A stretch of 64,000 bases of DNA from Nitrosospira sp. NpAV (GTDB taxonomy: Bacteria > Pseudomonadota > Gammaproteobacteria > Burkholderiales > Nitrosomonadaceae), in NCBI RefSeq assembly GCF_000832065.1, contig NZ_JXQM01000003.1, forward strand, positions 327,396 to 391,395, read 5' to 3'. The position numbers and the translations under genes were made by a program. Positions within the stretch are counted from its first letter, which is position 1. Every line of letters begins with the position of its first letter. Below the pieces are notes generated by a model. The model saw only the letters and a program-made list of their open reading frames with translations. It was not told the DNA's origin and did not search any database. Positions 1 to 11,368 of this stretch are shown one piece after another.

Positions 1-445
1 TGACAAGGTAGCGGGACTGGAAATTGGTGCCGACGATTACATCACCAAGCCTTTTTCGCCGCGTGAATTGCTCGCACGGATCAAAGCGGTACTGCGGCGG
101 CGCGCACCGGAAGCGGCAGACGATCTTGTTGAGATCGGCGGATTGCGCCTTGACTCCGCAACGCATCGCGTAACCGCAGGTGATAAAGAAGTGGTGCTTG
201 GGCCAACCGAATTTCGTTTGCTGCATTTCCTTATGACCCACTCCGAACGGGTGCATACACGCTCGCACCTGCTCGACCAGGTATGGGGAGACCATGTATT
301 TGTGGAGGACCGCACCGTGGACGTGCATATCCGCAGATTGCGAAAAGCCCTGGAAAACGTCAGCAAGGATGGGCTGGTGCAGACCGTGCGAGGATCGGGC
401 TATCGCCTGTCCGCCGGGCCGGCGGCAAGCATGGGGATAATATGA
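1..445 (+). CDS. phoB: Phosphate regulon response regulator PhoB (3' part, cut by window start)
   Basis: This is the C-terminal part of an OmpR/PhoB-type response regulator; the reading frame is already open at base 2. The first visible residues are the end of the receiver domain, with the conserved K-P-F switch region ([14 protein letters not shown]), followed by a winged-helix DNA-binding domain with the typical [12 protein letters not shown] and [12 protein letters not shown] segments. PhoB is phosphorylated by PhoR under phosphate limitation and activates pho-box promoters. The sensor kinase gene follows on the same strand, which supports PhoB over other OmpR paralogues. About 147 of the usual ~230 residues are present. 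The TGA stop (443-445) lies in the left end of a family A repeat, so the last few residues may not be original. Confidence 0.88.
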   Translation, partial: DKVAGLEIGADDYITKPFSPRELLARIKAVLRRRAPEAADDLVEIGGLRLDSATHRVTAGDKEVVLGPTEFRLLHFLMTHSERVHTRSHLLDQVWGDHVFVEDRTVDVHIRRLRKALENVSKDGLVQTVRGSGYRLSAGPAASMGII

Positions 446-588
446 ACGCAGATAGTCCATCCCATCATGCGGCTATTCACCGCTTTGCCCGGCTTCCATA
501 GACATGCGATGGACTTCTCTCAACCGGCAAGACCGTCTATCCGCCTGCTTCGCCATTATCTCGCATCGTAATGGATTATCTGGGAATA
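442..588. repeat. Family A inverted-repeat element, copy 1 (degenerate)
   Basis: The stretch between phoB and phoR is a MITE-like element also found at 9953, 11185, 13407 and 34261. The left end (443-460) is a degenerate form of the family terminus TTGAACCCGGATAATCCAT. The right end (571-587) reads ATGGATTATCTGGGAA. The interior carries the family core ATGGACTTCTCTCAACCGGC and a CATTATCTCGCAT block. The element provides the phoB stop codon and separates phoB from phoR by 175 nt. Confidence 0.7.
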
Positions 589-620
589 TAATGAGTCAAT
601 TTCATTCTTCCAAATAACTC

Positions 621-1937
621 GTGTCCGGTTTCTGGGGGCGCCTTACCACATTCATCGTTATTGCTGCTGTGACCGGCATAGTTTGGGCTACGCTCGGCGC
701 GGTCACAACATTGATCATTTGTAGCGTTGGCCTGTTGTTGCTGGTCATTCATTACCGGCGGCATTTGATTATCCTGGACCGATGGCTGCAAACCGAAGAA
801 TCTACATCTGTTCCATTGCCTGATGGTTCGGGAAAATGGGGAGACGTGTTTGCGCGCCTGGCACGCCTCATGCGTGAACAGCACAAAAATCATCAGCAAC
901 TCAGCTCCGCGCTGGAGCGCCTGCGGCGCGCCACCTCCGCTATGCCGGAAGGCGTGATAATTCTGGATGAGATCGACCGTATCGAATGGTGCAATCCGGT
1001 AGCCGAAAAGCATCTGGGCATAGACGCCAGTCTCGATGCCGGTCAGCCCATCACCCATTTAGTGCGCCAGACCCAGTTTGCCGAATACCTGGATGCTCAT
1101 AATTACAACGAACCGCTGATCATCAAGCAATCCCGGAATCAGGGGTTGATTCTCTCCCTACAGTTCGTGCCGTATGGCGACAAACAGAAATTGCTCATCA
1201 GCCGTGATGTTACTCGTCTTGAAAGAGTCCATACCATGCGGCGGGATTTTGTCGCCAATGTCTCACATGAGTTGCGTACCCCATTGACAGTCATTGGCGG
1301 ATTCCTTGAAACACTCTCGGAAGACGGCGGTTCCGACGCCGGAACAACTAAATTGGCGCTCTCGCTGATGACCGATCAGACCCGGCGCATGCAGCGCCTG
1401 GTAGAAGACTTGCTGACGCTGTCACGGCTGGAAGATTCGGAAAATCTGGTACGGGAGGACAATATCAACCTCTCCGAAATGTTGCGCGAGCTCTCTCATG
1501 AAGCGAAATCTCTGAGCACGGGACGCCACCGGATCAGCCTCAAACTCGATACCGAAGCGAAGCTGCTGGGTAGCATGGACGACTTGCGGAGTGCTTTCAG
1601 TAATCTTGTCAGTAATGCCATACGCTACACCGCCGATGGCGGGAATATCACATTGAACTGGCAGATTCGTGACGGACAAGGCGTTTTCTCTGTGCAGGAC
1701 AGTGGCATCGGCATCGAGCCAGAGCATATCCCGCGCCTGACGGAACGCTTCTATCGCGTGGATCGCGGCCGCTCACGTGAAACCGGTGGCACTGGCCTGG
1801 GACTTGCCATCGTCAAGCATGTTCTGACTTGTCACCAGGCGAAGTTGGAAATTGTCAGCGAACCCGGCAAAGGTAGCTGTTTTAGTGCCTGGTTCCCTGC
1901 AGCGCGGCTGACAACAAAAACGCACAAAAGCAAGTGA
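621..1937 (+). CDS. phoR: Phosphate regulon sensor histidine kinase PhoR
   Basis: PhoR is a membrane-bound histidine kinase that senses phosphate status and phosphorylates PhoB. The 438-residue protein has two N-terminal membrane segments (about residues 8-45), a PAS-like sensor region (about 100-195), a HisKA dimerisation domain with the phospho-accepting His216 in the motif FVANVSHELRTPL, and a C-terminal HATPase domain with N box (NLVSNAIRY) and G boxes (DSGIGIE, GGTGLGLAIV). The start is GTG at 621; an in-frame TAA just upstream (615-617) excludes a longer protein, and no strong ribosome-binding site is visible. It follows phoB, with a family A repeat between the two. Confidence 0.92.
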   Translation: MSGFWGRLTTFIVIAAVTGIVWATLGAVTTLIICSVGLLLLVIHYRRHLIILDRWLQTEESTSVPLPDGSGKWGDVFARLARLMREQHKNHQQLSSALERLRRATSAMPEGVIILDEIDRIEWCNPVAEKHLGIDASLDAGQPITHLVRQTQFAEYLDAHNYNEPLIIKQSRNQGLILSLQFVPYGDKQKLLISRDVTRLERVHTMRRDFVANVSHELRTPLTVIGGFLETLSEDGGSDAGTTKLALSLMTDQTRRMQRLVEDLLTLSRLEDSENLVREDNINLSEMLRELSHEAKSLSTGRHRISLKLDTEAKLLGSMDDLRSAFSNLVSNAIRYTADGGNITLNWQIRDGQGVFSVQDSGIGIEPEHIPRLTERFYRVDRGRSRETGGTGLGLAIVKHVLTCHQAKLEIVSEPGKGSCFSAWFPAARLTTKTHKSK

Positions 1938-2217
1938 GTGGCCGTACTTATTGATCCCGCCAGAAAATACCATGAATCTCGTCATTCGGGCTTGACCCTA
2001 AATCCAGTCCAAACCAGCAATGGCATGCTTTGAACGCCACTAGATACCGGCTTCCACCGGCATGCGCTTATATTGTTTGTTCGCCGGATCAATAGGGGGC
2101 TGTATAATTCCCGGTCTACGATGCAACGATAGCATTTTAGATGAGCTGGCTTTCCTTTTCCTCCTCAGCGTAATGTGGATCGCTTATACGATCCACTTTT
2201 TGGAGTCCTCTACCTTC
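1938..2217. other. Intergenic region phoR-nudix with REP-like remnants
   Basis: This 280-nt gap has no credible gene. Around 1990-2065 there are degenerate repeat-like words (CCTAAATCCAG, ATACCGGCTTCCACCGGCAT) resembling family B ends and REP palindromes. From about 2070 it carries the promoter-like and terminator-like signals listed separately. Confidence 0.5.
2103..2201 (+). promoter_or_regulatory. Minus-10 box followed by hairpin plus T-run (possible attenuator or small RNA)
   Basis: A perfect TATAAT lies at 2103-2108. About 70 nt downstream there is an 8-bp perfect hairpin, GTGGATCG/CGATCCAC (2175-2196), followed by TTTTT, as in an intrinsic terminator. The Nudix hydrolase ATG is at 2218, just after it. 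A transcript starting near 2115 would end or pause before the gene. No good -35 box is visible. It could be a leader attenuator or a small RNA of about 85 nt; both are inferences. Confidence 0.4.
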
Positions 2218-2778
2218 ATGTCCAAACCGCCCCCCCTGGATCTCACCGAAACATTGGTCAGCAGTCGGAAAGTATTTGATGGGAACCTTTTGCACGTTTA
2301 CCAGGATCAAGCTCGCCTACCTGACGGGAAAGTGAGAGTGCGCGAATACATCACCCATCCTGGTGCGGTCGTCATCATTCCGCTGCTCGACAATGGCGAA
2401 CTGGTGTTGGAGCGTCAGCATCGCTATCCGCTGCATCAGGATTTTTTCGAGCTGCCTGCCGGAAAAATCGATCCCGGCGAAGATCCGCCCTCGTGCGCGC
2501 AACGTGAGCTGCTGGAAGAAACCGGCTACACCGCGGAAAGTTGGCGGTATCTCACCACCTTGCATCCGTGTATCGGGTATTCCGATGAGAAGTTAATTTA
2601 TTATCTTGCCCAAGGACTCAGCTTTCAAGGCGAGAACCTTGATGAAGGCGAACATCTGGAAGTATTCACGCTGTCGCTGCCCACGGCATTGGAATGGGTG
2701 AAGTCGGGGAAAATCACGGATAATAAAAGTGTTTCCGGACTATTCTGGGCAGAGAAAGTATTGCGCGGCGAGTGGTAG
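2218..2778 (+). CDS. Nudix hydrolase, ADP-ribose pyrophosphatase type
   Basis: This 186-residue Nudix enzyme probably hydrolyses ADP-ribose or related nucleoside diphosphate sugars to AMP and a sugar phosphate. The Nudix box is clear: G-K-I-D-P-G-E followed by the REx2EE core (AQRELLEETGYTAE). The region before it (GAVVIIPLLDNGELVLERQ) is typical of the NudF/YffH ADP-ribose group. I chose ATG 2218 because the family begins here; the longer in-frame extension back to 2062 runs through the promoter and hairpin and encodes a hydrophobic stretch foreign to the family. A GGAG lies about 12 nt upstream. murI follows 33 nt downstream on the same strand, so the two may be cotranscribed. Confidence 0.85.
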   Translation: MSKPPPLDLTETLVSSRKVFDGNLLHVYQDQARLPDGKVRVREYITHPGAVVIIPLLDNGELVLERQHRYPLHQDFFELPAGKIDPGEDPPSCAQRELLEETGYTAESWRYLTTLHPCIGYSDEKLIYYLAQGLSFQGENLDEGEHLEVFTLSLPTALEWVKSGKITDNKSVSGLFWAEKVLRGEW

Positions 2779-2811
2779 CCGTCGATCAGCCACCCCGAGC
2801 CTGCACTTGAC

Positions 2812-3612
2812 ATGAGAATACCCCCTAACGAAGCCCCCATAGGTGTCTTTGACTCCGGCGTTGGAGGCCTATCCGTCCTTCTGAGCATTCGGCGCGAACT
2901 TCCGGCAGAGCATTTGTCGTACGTGGCAGATTCTGGCAATGCGCCATATGGCGACCGGCATGCCGCCTTTATCGAAGACAGAGCTACAGAAATTACCAAG
3001 TTTCTGCTTGCCTCCGGCGTTAAGGCGATCGTTGTCGCCTGCAACACGGTGACCGTCGTAGCCATTGAGAAGCTTCGGGCATGGTGCCCTGTTCCGATAG
3101 TGGCGATGGAGCCCGCCATCCGGCCGGCATCGGGTCGTACAAGGTCTGGGGTTGTCGGCGTGCTTGCCACGAGCCAAACGCTCGCAAGTCCCAATGTGGC
3201 ACGCCTCTGCGCACGCTACGGTAATGATGCCCAGATTCTGTTGCAGTCATGCCCCGGCTTGGTTGAACAAGTCGAGCGAACCGAACTCACGAGCGACACC
3301 ACACGATCGCTTCTTTTACGGTATATCTCACCGCTTCTCGAAGCCGGGGCAGATACGATTGTACTTGGGTGCACTCACTATTTATTTCTCAGGCAGATCA
3401 TCGGAGAAATCGTTGGCCCGAATGTTGCGATAATCGATTCAGCGGATGCAGTAGCGTGTGAACTCGTACGACGGCTCGGTTTCCATCGTACAACTTCGCT
3501 ACAAAGCCAGGCAGGATACGAACGATTCTTCTCCAGTGCGCCACTAGAACAGGCTCGCACGACGATATCAGCGCTATGGGGCAGACCTGTGATGGTTCAT
3601 GCCCTCGGGTGA
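2812..3612 (+). CDS. murI: Glutamate racemase
   Basis: MurI converts L-glutamate to D-glutamate for peptidoglycan synthesis in the cytoplasm. The 266-residue length is normal. The family signatures are present: GVFDSGVGGLSVL near the N-terminus, the first catalytic cysteine Cys77 in VVACNTVTV, and the second catalytic cysteine Cys187 in VLGCTHY. The D-S-G and YGDR substrate-binding elements are intact. It lies 33 nt after the Nudix gene and is convergent with dnaJ. Confidence 0.95.
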   Translation: MRIPPNEAPIGVFDSGVGGLSVLLSIRRELPAEHLSYVADSGNAPYGDRHAAFIEDRATEITKFLLASGVKAIVVACNTVTVVAIEKLRAWCPVPIVAMEPAIRPASGRTRSGVVGVLATSQTLASPNVARLCARYGNDAQILLQSCPGLVEQVERTELTSDTTRSLLLRYISPLLEAGADTIVLGCTHYLFLRQIIGEIVGPNVAIIDSADAVACELVRRLGFHRTTSLQSQAGYERFFSSAPLEQARTTISALWGRPVMVHALG

Positions 3613-3755
3613 CTTCACTGACGTCATACAGCTGACGAACTCTAATTGGCTGGCGAATTTCCTTCCCGTATAAACGTCATTTACGAGAGGGGGAAAGTGC
3701 AGCCGGTCATCACGCGACTGGCGGATCCGAGCTGTTTCCTTGCAACCGGAAGGCC

Positions 3756-4862
3756 TTACTCTGCAAAGAACTCGCGCACCTTATCCATCCAGGATTTGGC
3801 GCGGGGGCTATGACGAGAATGATCTCCCTGGGTAATCGCTTCCAGTTCCTGCAATAGCTCTTTTTGACGCGTGGTGAGCTTGACCGGAGTCTCAACCACC
3901 ACATGGCACAATAAATCCCCTTGGGTACTGCTGCGCACCCCTTTGATCCCCTTGCCACGCAAGCGGAAGATCTTTCCGCTTTGGGTTTCCGCCGGTACTT
4001 TGATTTTGGCGTGGCCATCCAGTGTCGGGATCTCGATCTCGCCACCCAGCGCAGCGGTGGTAAAACTTATTGGCATTTCGCAATGCAAATCGTTATGGTC
4101 TCGTTGGAAAACGGAATGTGGCGATAGATGGATAACCACATACAAATCCCCCGGTGGACCATTGTTGACGCCGGCTTCGCCTTCTCCAGATAAACGAATG
4201 CGATCGCCTTCATCCACCCCCACTGGAATCTTTACCGACAGCGTTTTGTGTTGTTTGACGCGTCCGGCACCATTGCATGTAACGCAAGGGTTCGAAATAA
4301 ACTTGCCGCTGCCATGGCATTTGGGGCATGTTTGCTGGATGGAGAAAAATCCCTGTTGCATTCTTACCTGGCCATGCCCATTACAGGTCGGACACATAGT
4401 GGGCGAGGTGCCGGGCTTAGCGCCATTGCCATGGCAGGCCCCGCAAACTTCCATGGTGGGAATGCGAATCTTGGTTTCCGTTCCGCGCGCCGCCTGTTCG
4501 AGCGAGATTTCCAGGTTGTAGCGCAGATCGGCACCGCGATAGACATTAGCGTGTCCGCCGCGTCCGCCGAAGATATCGCCGAAGATATCGCCAAACGCAT
4601 CGGCAAATCCTTGAGCTCCGCCGCCAGCCATGCTCGGATCCACGCCGGCATGACCATGCTGGTCGTATGCTGCGCGTTTCCGGGGATCGGAAAGTATCTC
4701 ATAGGCTTCCTTGGCTTCCTTGAAATGCTCGTCCGATTTCGGGTTATCCGGATTACGATCCGGATGGTACTTCATCGCCAGCTTGCGATAAGCCTTCTTT
4801 ATTTCATCTTCGCTGGCGTCACGGTTAAGGCCCAGCACTTCATAGTAGTCGCGTTTGCTCAT
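3756..4862 (-). CDS. dnaJ: Chaperone protein DnaJ (Hsp40)
   Basis: DnaJ delivers unfolded clients to DnaK and stimulates its ATPase. The 368-residue protein has the full type I layout: an N-terminal J domain with the HPD tripeptide (YHPDRNP, about residues 33-39), a Gly/Phe-rich linker rich in GGRGG-type runs, four CxxCxGxG zinc-binding repeats ([32 protein letters not shown]) and a C-terminal substrate-binding domain. It is the last gene of grpE-dnaK-dnaJ, 153 nt after dnaK. It is expected to respond to the sigma-32-type promoter upstream of grpE. Confidence 0.97.
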   Translation of the reverse strand: MSKRDYYEVLGLNRDASEDEIKKAYRKLAMKYHPDRNPDNPKSDEHFKEAKEAYEILSDPRKRAAYDQHGHAGVDPSMAGGGAQGFADAFGDIFGDIFGGRGGHANVYRGADLRYNLEISLEQAARGTETKIRIPTMEVCGACHGNGAKPGTSPTMCPTCNGHGQVRMQQGFFSIQQTCPKCHGSGKFISNPCVTCNGAGRVKQHKTLSVKIPVGVDEGDRIRLSGEGEAGVNNGPPGDLYVVIHLSPHSVFQRDHNDLHCEMPISFTTAALGGEIEIPTLDGHAKIKVPAETQSGKIFRLRGKGIKGVRSSTQGDLLCHVVVETPVKLTTRQKELLQELEAITQGDHSRHSPRAKSWMDKVREFFAE

Positions 4863-5015
4863 ATAGGTTTTCTTGAAAATTGAGAGAGCAGAAATCTATG
4901 TTATGGCATGTTTCACTTGCACTGCTTTCTTCCGATAAATGCCAAGCGCAGGGAACGCAGAAGAGTTACGCTCATCTCTCTTCGCGGCCCCTGCGCCTGG
5001 ACGTACAGTATCTCT

Positions 5016-6956
5016 TTATTTCTTGTTTTTCACTTCCTCGAACTCGGCATCTACCACTTCACCCTCCACAGGTTTCTCGCCGCCGCCCCCACCCCCATGG
5101 GGCGCTGATTCCGCACCAGGTTGAGCTTGCTGGGCCTGTTCTTGGGAATACATTTTCTCCGCAAGTTTATGCGAAACCTCGGCCAGGGCCTGGGTCTTGG
5201 CTTCAATAGTGTCCTTGCTGTCGGATTTCATCGCTTCTTCCGCATCCTTCAGCGCCCCTTCGATCTTGGATTTCTCCTCGCCGTCCAGTTTGTCGCCATG
5301 TTCTTTCAACGTCTTTTTCACCGAGTGGATCATTGCGTCGCACTGGTTGCGGGCGGTCACGAGTTCGAGCGCCTTATGGTCATCTGCGGCGTGCGCTTCG
5401 GCATCCTTGACCATGCGCTGTACCTCGTCATCCGACAGACCTGAGCTTGCCTGGATCTTGATTTTATTTTCCTTGCCGGTGGCCTTATCCTTGGCCGATA
5501 CGTGGAGTATGCCATTCGAGTCAATATCGAATGCCACTTCGATTTGCGGCATACCGCGCGGTGCGGGAGGAATGTCGCTCAGATTGAATTGACCCAGACT
5601 CTTGTTGCCGGACGCCAGCTCCCGCTCACCCTGCAGTACATGGATGGTCACGGCGGTCTGATTTTCCTCGGCGGTTGAAAATACCTGCTGGGCCTTGGTC
5701 GGGATAGTCGTGTTCTTCTGAATGAGCTTGGTCATTACGCCACCCAGCGTTTCAATACCCAGCGACAATGGCGTAACATCCAGCAACAGCACGTCCTTCA
5801 CCTCGCCCTGCAGTACGCCACCCTGAATGGCTGCACCCACGGCAACCGCTTCGTCCGGATTCACATCCTTACGAGGTTCCTTGCCGAAAATTTCTTTGAC
5901 TTTATCCTGCACTTTGGGCATGCGGGTTTGCCCACCCACCAGAATGACATCCTCAATATCGGAAATCTTCACGCCGGCATCCTTAATAGCGATGCGGCAG
6001 GGCTCCACGGTGCGCTCAATCAATTCTTCCACAAGGCTCTCCAGCTTGGCCCGGGTGATCCTCACTGCCAGATGTTTGGGGCCGGATGCATCCGCCGTGA
6101 TATAGGGCAGGTTGACTTCGGTCTGTTGGCTGGAAGAGAGTTCGATTTTGGCCTTTTCCGCCGAATCTTTTAGGCGCTGCAGGGCTAGCATGTCTTTTTT
6201 CAAGTCTATGCCGCTTTCCTTTTTGAACTCATCCACAAGATACTCGATGATGCGCGAGTCGAAATCCTCACCGCCAAGGAAGGTATCACCGTTGGTGGCC
6301 AGCACTTCAAACTGGTGCTCGCCCTCCACTTCCGCAATCTCGATAATGGAAATGTCGAACGTACCTCCACCCAAGTCATATACCGCCACCTTGCGGTCAC
6401 CCTCTTTTTTATCCATGCCAAAAGCCAGGGCTGCCGCGGTTGGCTCATTGATAATGCGCTTGACTTCGAGTCCGGCGATGCGTCCCGCGTCCTTGGTCGC
6501 CTGGCGCTGTGAATCGTTGAAATAGGCGGGAACAGTGATGACCGCTTCGTTTACCGTTTCACCCAGATAATCCTCTGCGGTCTTTTTCATTTTCTTCAGC
6601 ACTTGTGCGGAAATTTCCGGCGGCGCGACTTTTTTGCCGCGCACCTCTACCCAGGCATCATTATTGTCGGCCTTGATGATACTGTAGGGCACCATTTTGA
6701 TGTCCCTTTGCACCATGTCCTCGTTAAAACGACGTCCAATCAACCGTTTCACCGCAAACAATGTATTCTTTGGATTGGTGACCGCCTGACGCTTGGCGGA
6801 AGCGCCCACCAGAATCTCACCTTCTTCCGTATAGGCGACGATTGAAGGTGTAGTGCGCGCCCCTTCCGAGTTCTCTATCACCTTTGGCTTGCCATTTTCC
6901 ATGACAGCCACACATGAGTTGGTGGTACCGAGATCTATGCCGATAATTTTTGCCAT
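5016..6956 (-). CDS. dnaK: Molecular chaperone DnaK (Hsp70)
   Basis: DnaK is the ATP-driven Hsp70 chaperone that folds and refolds cytoplasmic proteins with DnaJ and GrpE. At 646 residues it is full length. The ATPase domain begins with [13 protein letters not shown] and carries the second phosphate motif [12 protein letters not shown] and the adenosine motif [10 protein letters not shown]. The linker and substrate-binding domain begin near [17 protein letters not shown]. The C-terminus has a Gly-rich lid tail ending in [11 protein letters not shown], close to other proteobacterial DnaK ends. It sits between grpE (78 nt upstream) and dnaJ. Confidence 0.98.
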   Translation of the reverse strand: MAKIIGIDLGTTNSCVAVMENGKPKVIENSEGARTTPSIVAYTEEGEILVGASAKRQAVTNPKNTLFAVKRLIGRRFNEDMVQRDIKMVPYSIIKADNNDAWVEVRGKKVAPPEISAQVLKKMKKTAEDYLGETVNEAVITVPAYFNDSQRQATKDAGRIAGLEVKRIINEPTAAALAFGMDKKEGDRKVAVYDLGGGTFDISIIEIAEVEGEHQFEVLATNGDTFLGGEDFDSRIIEYLVDEFKKESGIDLKKDMLALQRLKDSAEKAKIELSSSQQTEVNLPYITADASGPKHLAVRITRAKLESLVEELIERTVEPCRIAIKDAGVKISDIEDVILVGGQTRMPKVQDKVKEIFGKEPRKDVNPDEAVAVGAAIQGGVLQGEVKDVLLLDVTPLSLGIETLGGVMTKLIQKNTTIPTKAQQVFSTAEENQTAVTIHVLQGERELASGNKSLGQFNLSDIPPAPRGMPQIEVAFDIDSNGILHVSAKDKATGKENKIKIQASSGLSDDEVQRMVKDAEAHAADDHKALELVTARNQCDAMIHSVKKTLKEHGDKLDGEEKSKIEGALKDAEEAMKSDSKDTIEAKTQALAEVSHKLAEKMYSQEQAQQAQPGAESAPHGGGGGGEKPVEGEVVDAEFEEVKNKK

Positions 6957-7034
6957 GATTTGATCCTTGTAGTAGTTGGTGCAGAATAATCGCTAATGCG
7001 TGAAATGGGGATTCAGCCCGGAATTTCAAGTCTT

Positions 7035-7604
7035 CTATTTGGTCTTCGAAACCGATACCAGCGCCGGCCGGATCACCCTGTCATTCAAAACGTAGCCTTT
7101 TTGCATTACTTGCACGACCGTATTGGGGGCAAGCTTAGAGTCCACCATACACATGGCCTGATGCAGATGCGGATCAAATTTCTCACCCGCCGGATTGATC
7201 ACTTTGACGTTGAATCTTTCAAAAACGGTGGTAAGTTGCTTGAGTGTCAGTTCCATGCCGCTTTTGAAATTCTCAACCGTTGCATTTTCCACCGCAAGCG
7301 CCGCCTCCAGGCTATCCATTACCGCCAGCAATTCCGTGGAGAAATTTTCGATGGCATATTTATGAGCATTGGTAACGTCAATCTGGGCACGCTTCCGTAT
7401 ATTTTCGGCATCCGCCTTGGCTCGCAGCCACGCATCATGATGTTCCTGCGCATCGAGTTCGGCTTTCTTCAGTAATTGTTCCAGACTCGGCATCGTTTCC
7501 ACCGCGGGTTCCGCTATCGTGTTTTCATTCGCCTCTCCGCTCGCCTGGTCCGTGGCAATAGTCAATTCCGGCTGGTCCGGGTTGGGTTTTTGTGTATCTG
7601 CCAT
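7035..7604 (-). CDS. grpE: Nucleotide exchange factor GrpE
   Basis: GrpE releases ADP from DnaK and resets the chaperone cycle. The 189-residue protein has an acidic, low-complexity N-terminus, a long coiled-coil segment (about residues 40-110) and the C-terminal beta domain with the conserved stretches GMELTLKQL and [12 protein letters not shown]. The end ([16 protein letters not shown]) matches the GrpE signature. A strong GGAGAGGAG ribosome-binding site precedes the ATG at 7604. It is the first gene of the heat-shock operon, without an upstream hrcA in this window. Confidence 0.96.
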   Translation of the reverse strand: MADTQKPNPDQPELTIATDQASGEANENTIAEPAVETMPSLEQLLKKAELDAQEHHDAWLRAKADAENIRKRAQIDVTNAHKYAIENFSTELLAVMDSLEAALAVENATVENFKSGMELTLKQLTTVFERFNVKVINPAGEKFDPHLHQAMCMVDSKLAPNTVVQVMQKGYVLNDRVIRPALVSVSKTK

Positions 7605-7631
7605 AATCTCTCCTCTCCTTTCAATTTAAGC

Positions 7632-7660
7632 TATATCGGGATTGTTTTTCCAATTTCAAG
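7632..7660 (-). promoter_or_regulatory. Sigma-32-type heat-shock promoter of grpE-dnaK-dnaJ
   Basis: Read on the minus strand, CTTGAAA (7660-7654) is followed after 13 nt by CCCGATATA (7640-7632). This closely matches the RpoH consensus CTTGAAA, 11-16 nt, CCCCATnT. It lies about 30 nt upstream of the grpE ATG and correctly oriented. The match is seen directly; function is inferred from the position. Confidence 0.75.
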
Positions 7661-7774
7661 ATCATGATCGCAGTCCGACAGCCAACCTTGCTTGTATGGT
7701 GATGCCGGCGCAATATGGGTAGCTTGAAAACCCTTGGAGTAAAATCAGCGGGGCATGACAACAGACAGAACTCT

Positions 7775-9178
<1,404 letters not shown>

Positions 9179-9333
9179 TCACCCTTCTGTTTAGCACCAT
9201 GATACATAAACGCGACGAGTCCCTTGAATTTCACCGTCCGCCGCTGCATTTTAACATAGCGTCCCAGCTACGCCATGTGATATGGAAAGCCGATATAATA
9301 CGCACCTGAATAAAATTGCCGCCAAGGGATGTC

Positions 9334-9942
9334 ATGAAGCTTATCGGATCACTTACGAGCCCTTATGTGCGCAAGGTGCGTATTGTTCTGGCGGAAAAGC
9401 GCATTGGTTACGACTTTGTGGTGGATAGCCCATGGAATGCGGACAGTCATGTGCCGAATCACAATCCTCTTGGAAAAATACCGATACTCATCTTGGATGA
9501 TGGCTCCACTTTATTCGATTCACGTGTGATCGTCGAATACCTTGACAGCGTCAATCCGGTATCCCGTCTGATTCCCGAATCAAACCGGCACCGTATTATG
9601 GTAAAACGCTGGGAGGCGTTGGCGGACGGTATCTGCGACGCTGCCGCCACCGTATTCCTTGAACGCAAACGACCTGCCACCGAACAAAGCGCGGAATGGA
9701 TCTCGCGCCAACTGACGAAGGTTACCCAGGGCCTGGAAGGGGCCGCTCGGGACTTGGGTGACAAAAAATGGTGCGATGGCAATACCTACACCCTGGCCGA
9801 TATCGCGCTGGGCTGCATGCTGGGATATCTGGCTTTTCGTTTTCCGGAAATTGAATGGCGCGATACATCGCCCAATCTTGCGGAACTCTTCGGCAGGCTG
9901 GAAAAGCGGACGCCATTTACGGAAACGACGCCAAAGGAATGA
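9334..9942 (+). CDS. Glutathione S-transferase family protein
   Basis: This 202-residue protein has an N-terminal thioredoxin-fold GST domain (MKLIGSLTSPYVRKVRIVLAE, with the cis-proline region GKIPILILDDG and the glutathione-contacting DSRVIVEYLD) and an all-helical C-terminal domain containing YTLADIALGCMLGYL. It belongs near the YibF-type bacterial GSTs; the substrate is unknown. The start is ATG 9334, preceded by AAGGGAT; six upstream in-frame codons lack support. It converges on mnmA, with a family A repeat between their 3' ends. Confidence 0.88.
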   Translation: MKLIGSLTSPYVRKVRIVLAEKRIGYDFVVDSPWNADSHVPNHNPLGKIPILILDDGSTLFDSRVIVEYLDSVNPVSRLIPESNRHRIMVKRWEALADGICDAAATVFLERKRPATEQSAEWISRQLTKVTQGLEGAARDLGDKKWCDGNTYTLADIALGCMLGYLAFRFPEIEWRDTSPNLAELFGRLEKRTPFTETTPKE

Positions 9943-9952
9943 GCAGCAGGCG

Positions 9953-10076
9953 TTGAACCCGGATTATCTTGCCCGGCGTCCATCACCCAAAGCATGGACT
10001 TCTCCCAACCGGCACCACTGTCTCGCAACCCACCTCGCCATCATCTGGCATCCCCTAATGGCTTATTCGGGTTGAA
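9953..10076. repeat. Family A inverted-repeat element, copy 2
   Basis: This copy starts TTGAACCCGGATTATCTT and ends ATGGCTTATTCGGGTTGAA. It contains the core words ATGGACTTCTCCCAACCGGCA, GTCTCGCAACC and CATCATCTGGCATCC. It is about 124 bp and lacks the left-hand GCGGCCATTTCCGCC block seen in copies 3 and 4. It fills the space between the convergent GST and mnmA genes, 10 nt and 6 nt from their stop codons. Confidence 0.8.
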
Positions 10077-10082
10077 AACGAA

Positions 10083-11165
10083 CTACTCATCCGAAATCAC
10101 CCCGCCTCCAAGACATACCTTGCTCTCGTAAACGACCACTGACTGTCCCGGCGTCACCGCCCACTGCGGCTGGGCAAATTCAATTTTGCATTGGTCCAGC
10201 CCGATATGCGCAATCGCACAAGGTGCATCCGGTTGACGATAACGCGTCTTGGCGGCATAAACCCAGTTGCAATGCGGCTCGTGGCCGCTTATCCATGTCA
10301 GGTCAATAGCATTGAGCGCGGGGCGGAATAAATCCGGATGATCATGGCCCTGTACCACAATCAAGATATTCCGCTCCATATCCTTGGCTGAAACGAACCA
10401 GGGCTCGCCATCGCCGTCCCTTATGCCGCCAATGCCCAATCCCTGCCGTTGGCCGATGGTGTAATACATCAGCCCAACATGCTTCCCCAAAAGGGTACCG
10501 TCCGGTGTTTGTATTTCTCCCGGTTCGTGCGGAACGTAACGGTTGAGAAATTCCCGAAAAGGCCTTTCCCCAATAAAACAGATTCCGGTGCTGTCTTTCT
10601 TGGAAAAATTCGGCAATCCGTGATCCCGGGCGATTTTACGTACATCGCGTTTATAAAGGTGGCCAATCGGAAACAGTGTTCTGGAGAGTTGTTGCTGGTT
10701 CAAGCGATAGAGAAAATAACTCTGATCCTTTGTTCCATCCTCACCTTTCAGCAACTGGAACGACCCGTCTATTTCGCGTATTTGCGCATAATGACCGGTA
10801 GCAATATGCTCCGCGCCGAGCCCGAGCGCGTGGTCGAGAAACGCCTTGAACTTGATTTCGGCGTTACACAGCACATCCGGATTGGGTGTACGCCCAGCTT
10901 TGTATTCGGTAAGAAACTGACTGAATACACGTTCCTTGTATTCGGCCGAGAAATTCACCGCTTCCAAAGGAATTCCGATGACGTCCGCCACCGAGGCGGC
11001 ATCGATCAAATCCTGCCGGGATGAACAATAACCGTCGGTGTCATCATCCTCCCAGTTCTTCATGAAGAGGCCGATCACATCGTATCCTTGTTGTTTTAAC
11101 AACAACGCCGCGACGGATGAATCCACTCCGCCCGACATACCAATCACCACACGCTGTTTACTCAT
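10083..11165 (-). CDS. mnmA: tRNA-specific 2-thiouridylase MnmA
   Basis: MnmA thiolates the wobble uridine U34 of tRNA for Lys, Glu and Gln, using sulfur relayed from IscS. The 360-residue protein has the PP-loop ATP-pyrophosphatase motif [15 protein letters not shown] at the N-terminus and the two catalytic cysteines in [12 protein letters not shown] and [10 protein letters not shown]. The C-terminal beta-barrel domains are complete. It shares strand with the nudJ gene upstream, the same arrangement as nudJ-mnmA in E. coli, but here a family A repeat separates them. Confidence 0.96.
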   Translation of the reverse strand: MSKQRVVIGMSGGVDSSVAALLLKQQGYDVIGLFMKNWEDDDTDGYCSSRQDLIDAASVADVIGIPLEAVNFSAEYKERVFSQFLTEYKAGRTPNPDVLCNAEIKFKAFLDHALGLGAEHIATGHYAQIREIDGSFQLLKGEDGTKDQSYFLYRLNQQQLSRTLFPIGHLYKRDVRKIARDHGLPNFSKKDSTGICFIGERPFREFLNRYVPHEPGEIQTPDGTLLGKHVGLMYYTIGQRQGLGIGGIRDGDGEPWFVSAKDMERNILIVVQGHDHPDLFRPALNAIDLTWISGHEPHCNWVYAAKTRYRQPDAPCAIAHIGLDQCKIEFAQPQWAVTPGQSVVVYESKVCLGGGVISDE

Positions 11166-11184
11166 TGGTTCTGATGAATCCAGG

Positions 11185-11368
11185 TTTAACCCAGATAATC
11201 CATTAGGCGGCTCTCCGGGCCTACGCGAGTGCTGGCAGTCGGTTTGCGGCCATTTCCGCCACTTGTTCGGCGTCCATCGACCAGGCTATGGACTTCCCCC
11301 AACCGGCAAACCTGTCTCGCAACCTGCTTCACCATCATCTCGCGTCCTAATCGATTATCTGGGTTTAA
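11185..11368. repeat. Family A inverted-repeat element, copy 3
   Basis: The left terminus is TTTAACCCAGATAATCCAT and the right is ATCGATTATCTGGGTTTAA, so both arms carry the same CCAG/CTGG variant where other copies have CCGG. The interior includes GTTTGCGGCCATTTCCGCC, ATGGACTTCCCCCAACCGGC, GTCTCGCAACCTGCTTCACC and CATCATCTCGCGTCCTAAT. The TAA stop of nudJ (minus strand, 11365-11367) lies inside the right terminus. Confidence 0.85.

Noticed and set aside
3871..4883. Long plus-strand open frames opposite dnaJ
   Set aside because: They run antisense to the clearly conserved dnaJ frame, have no family likeness and reflect codon bias on the coding strand.
5121..6525. Plus-strand open frames opposite dnaK
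   Set aside because: Shadow frames of dnaK; no ribosome-binding sites or recognisable domains.
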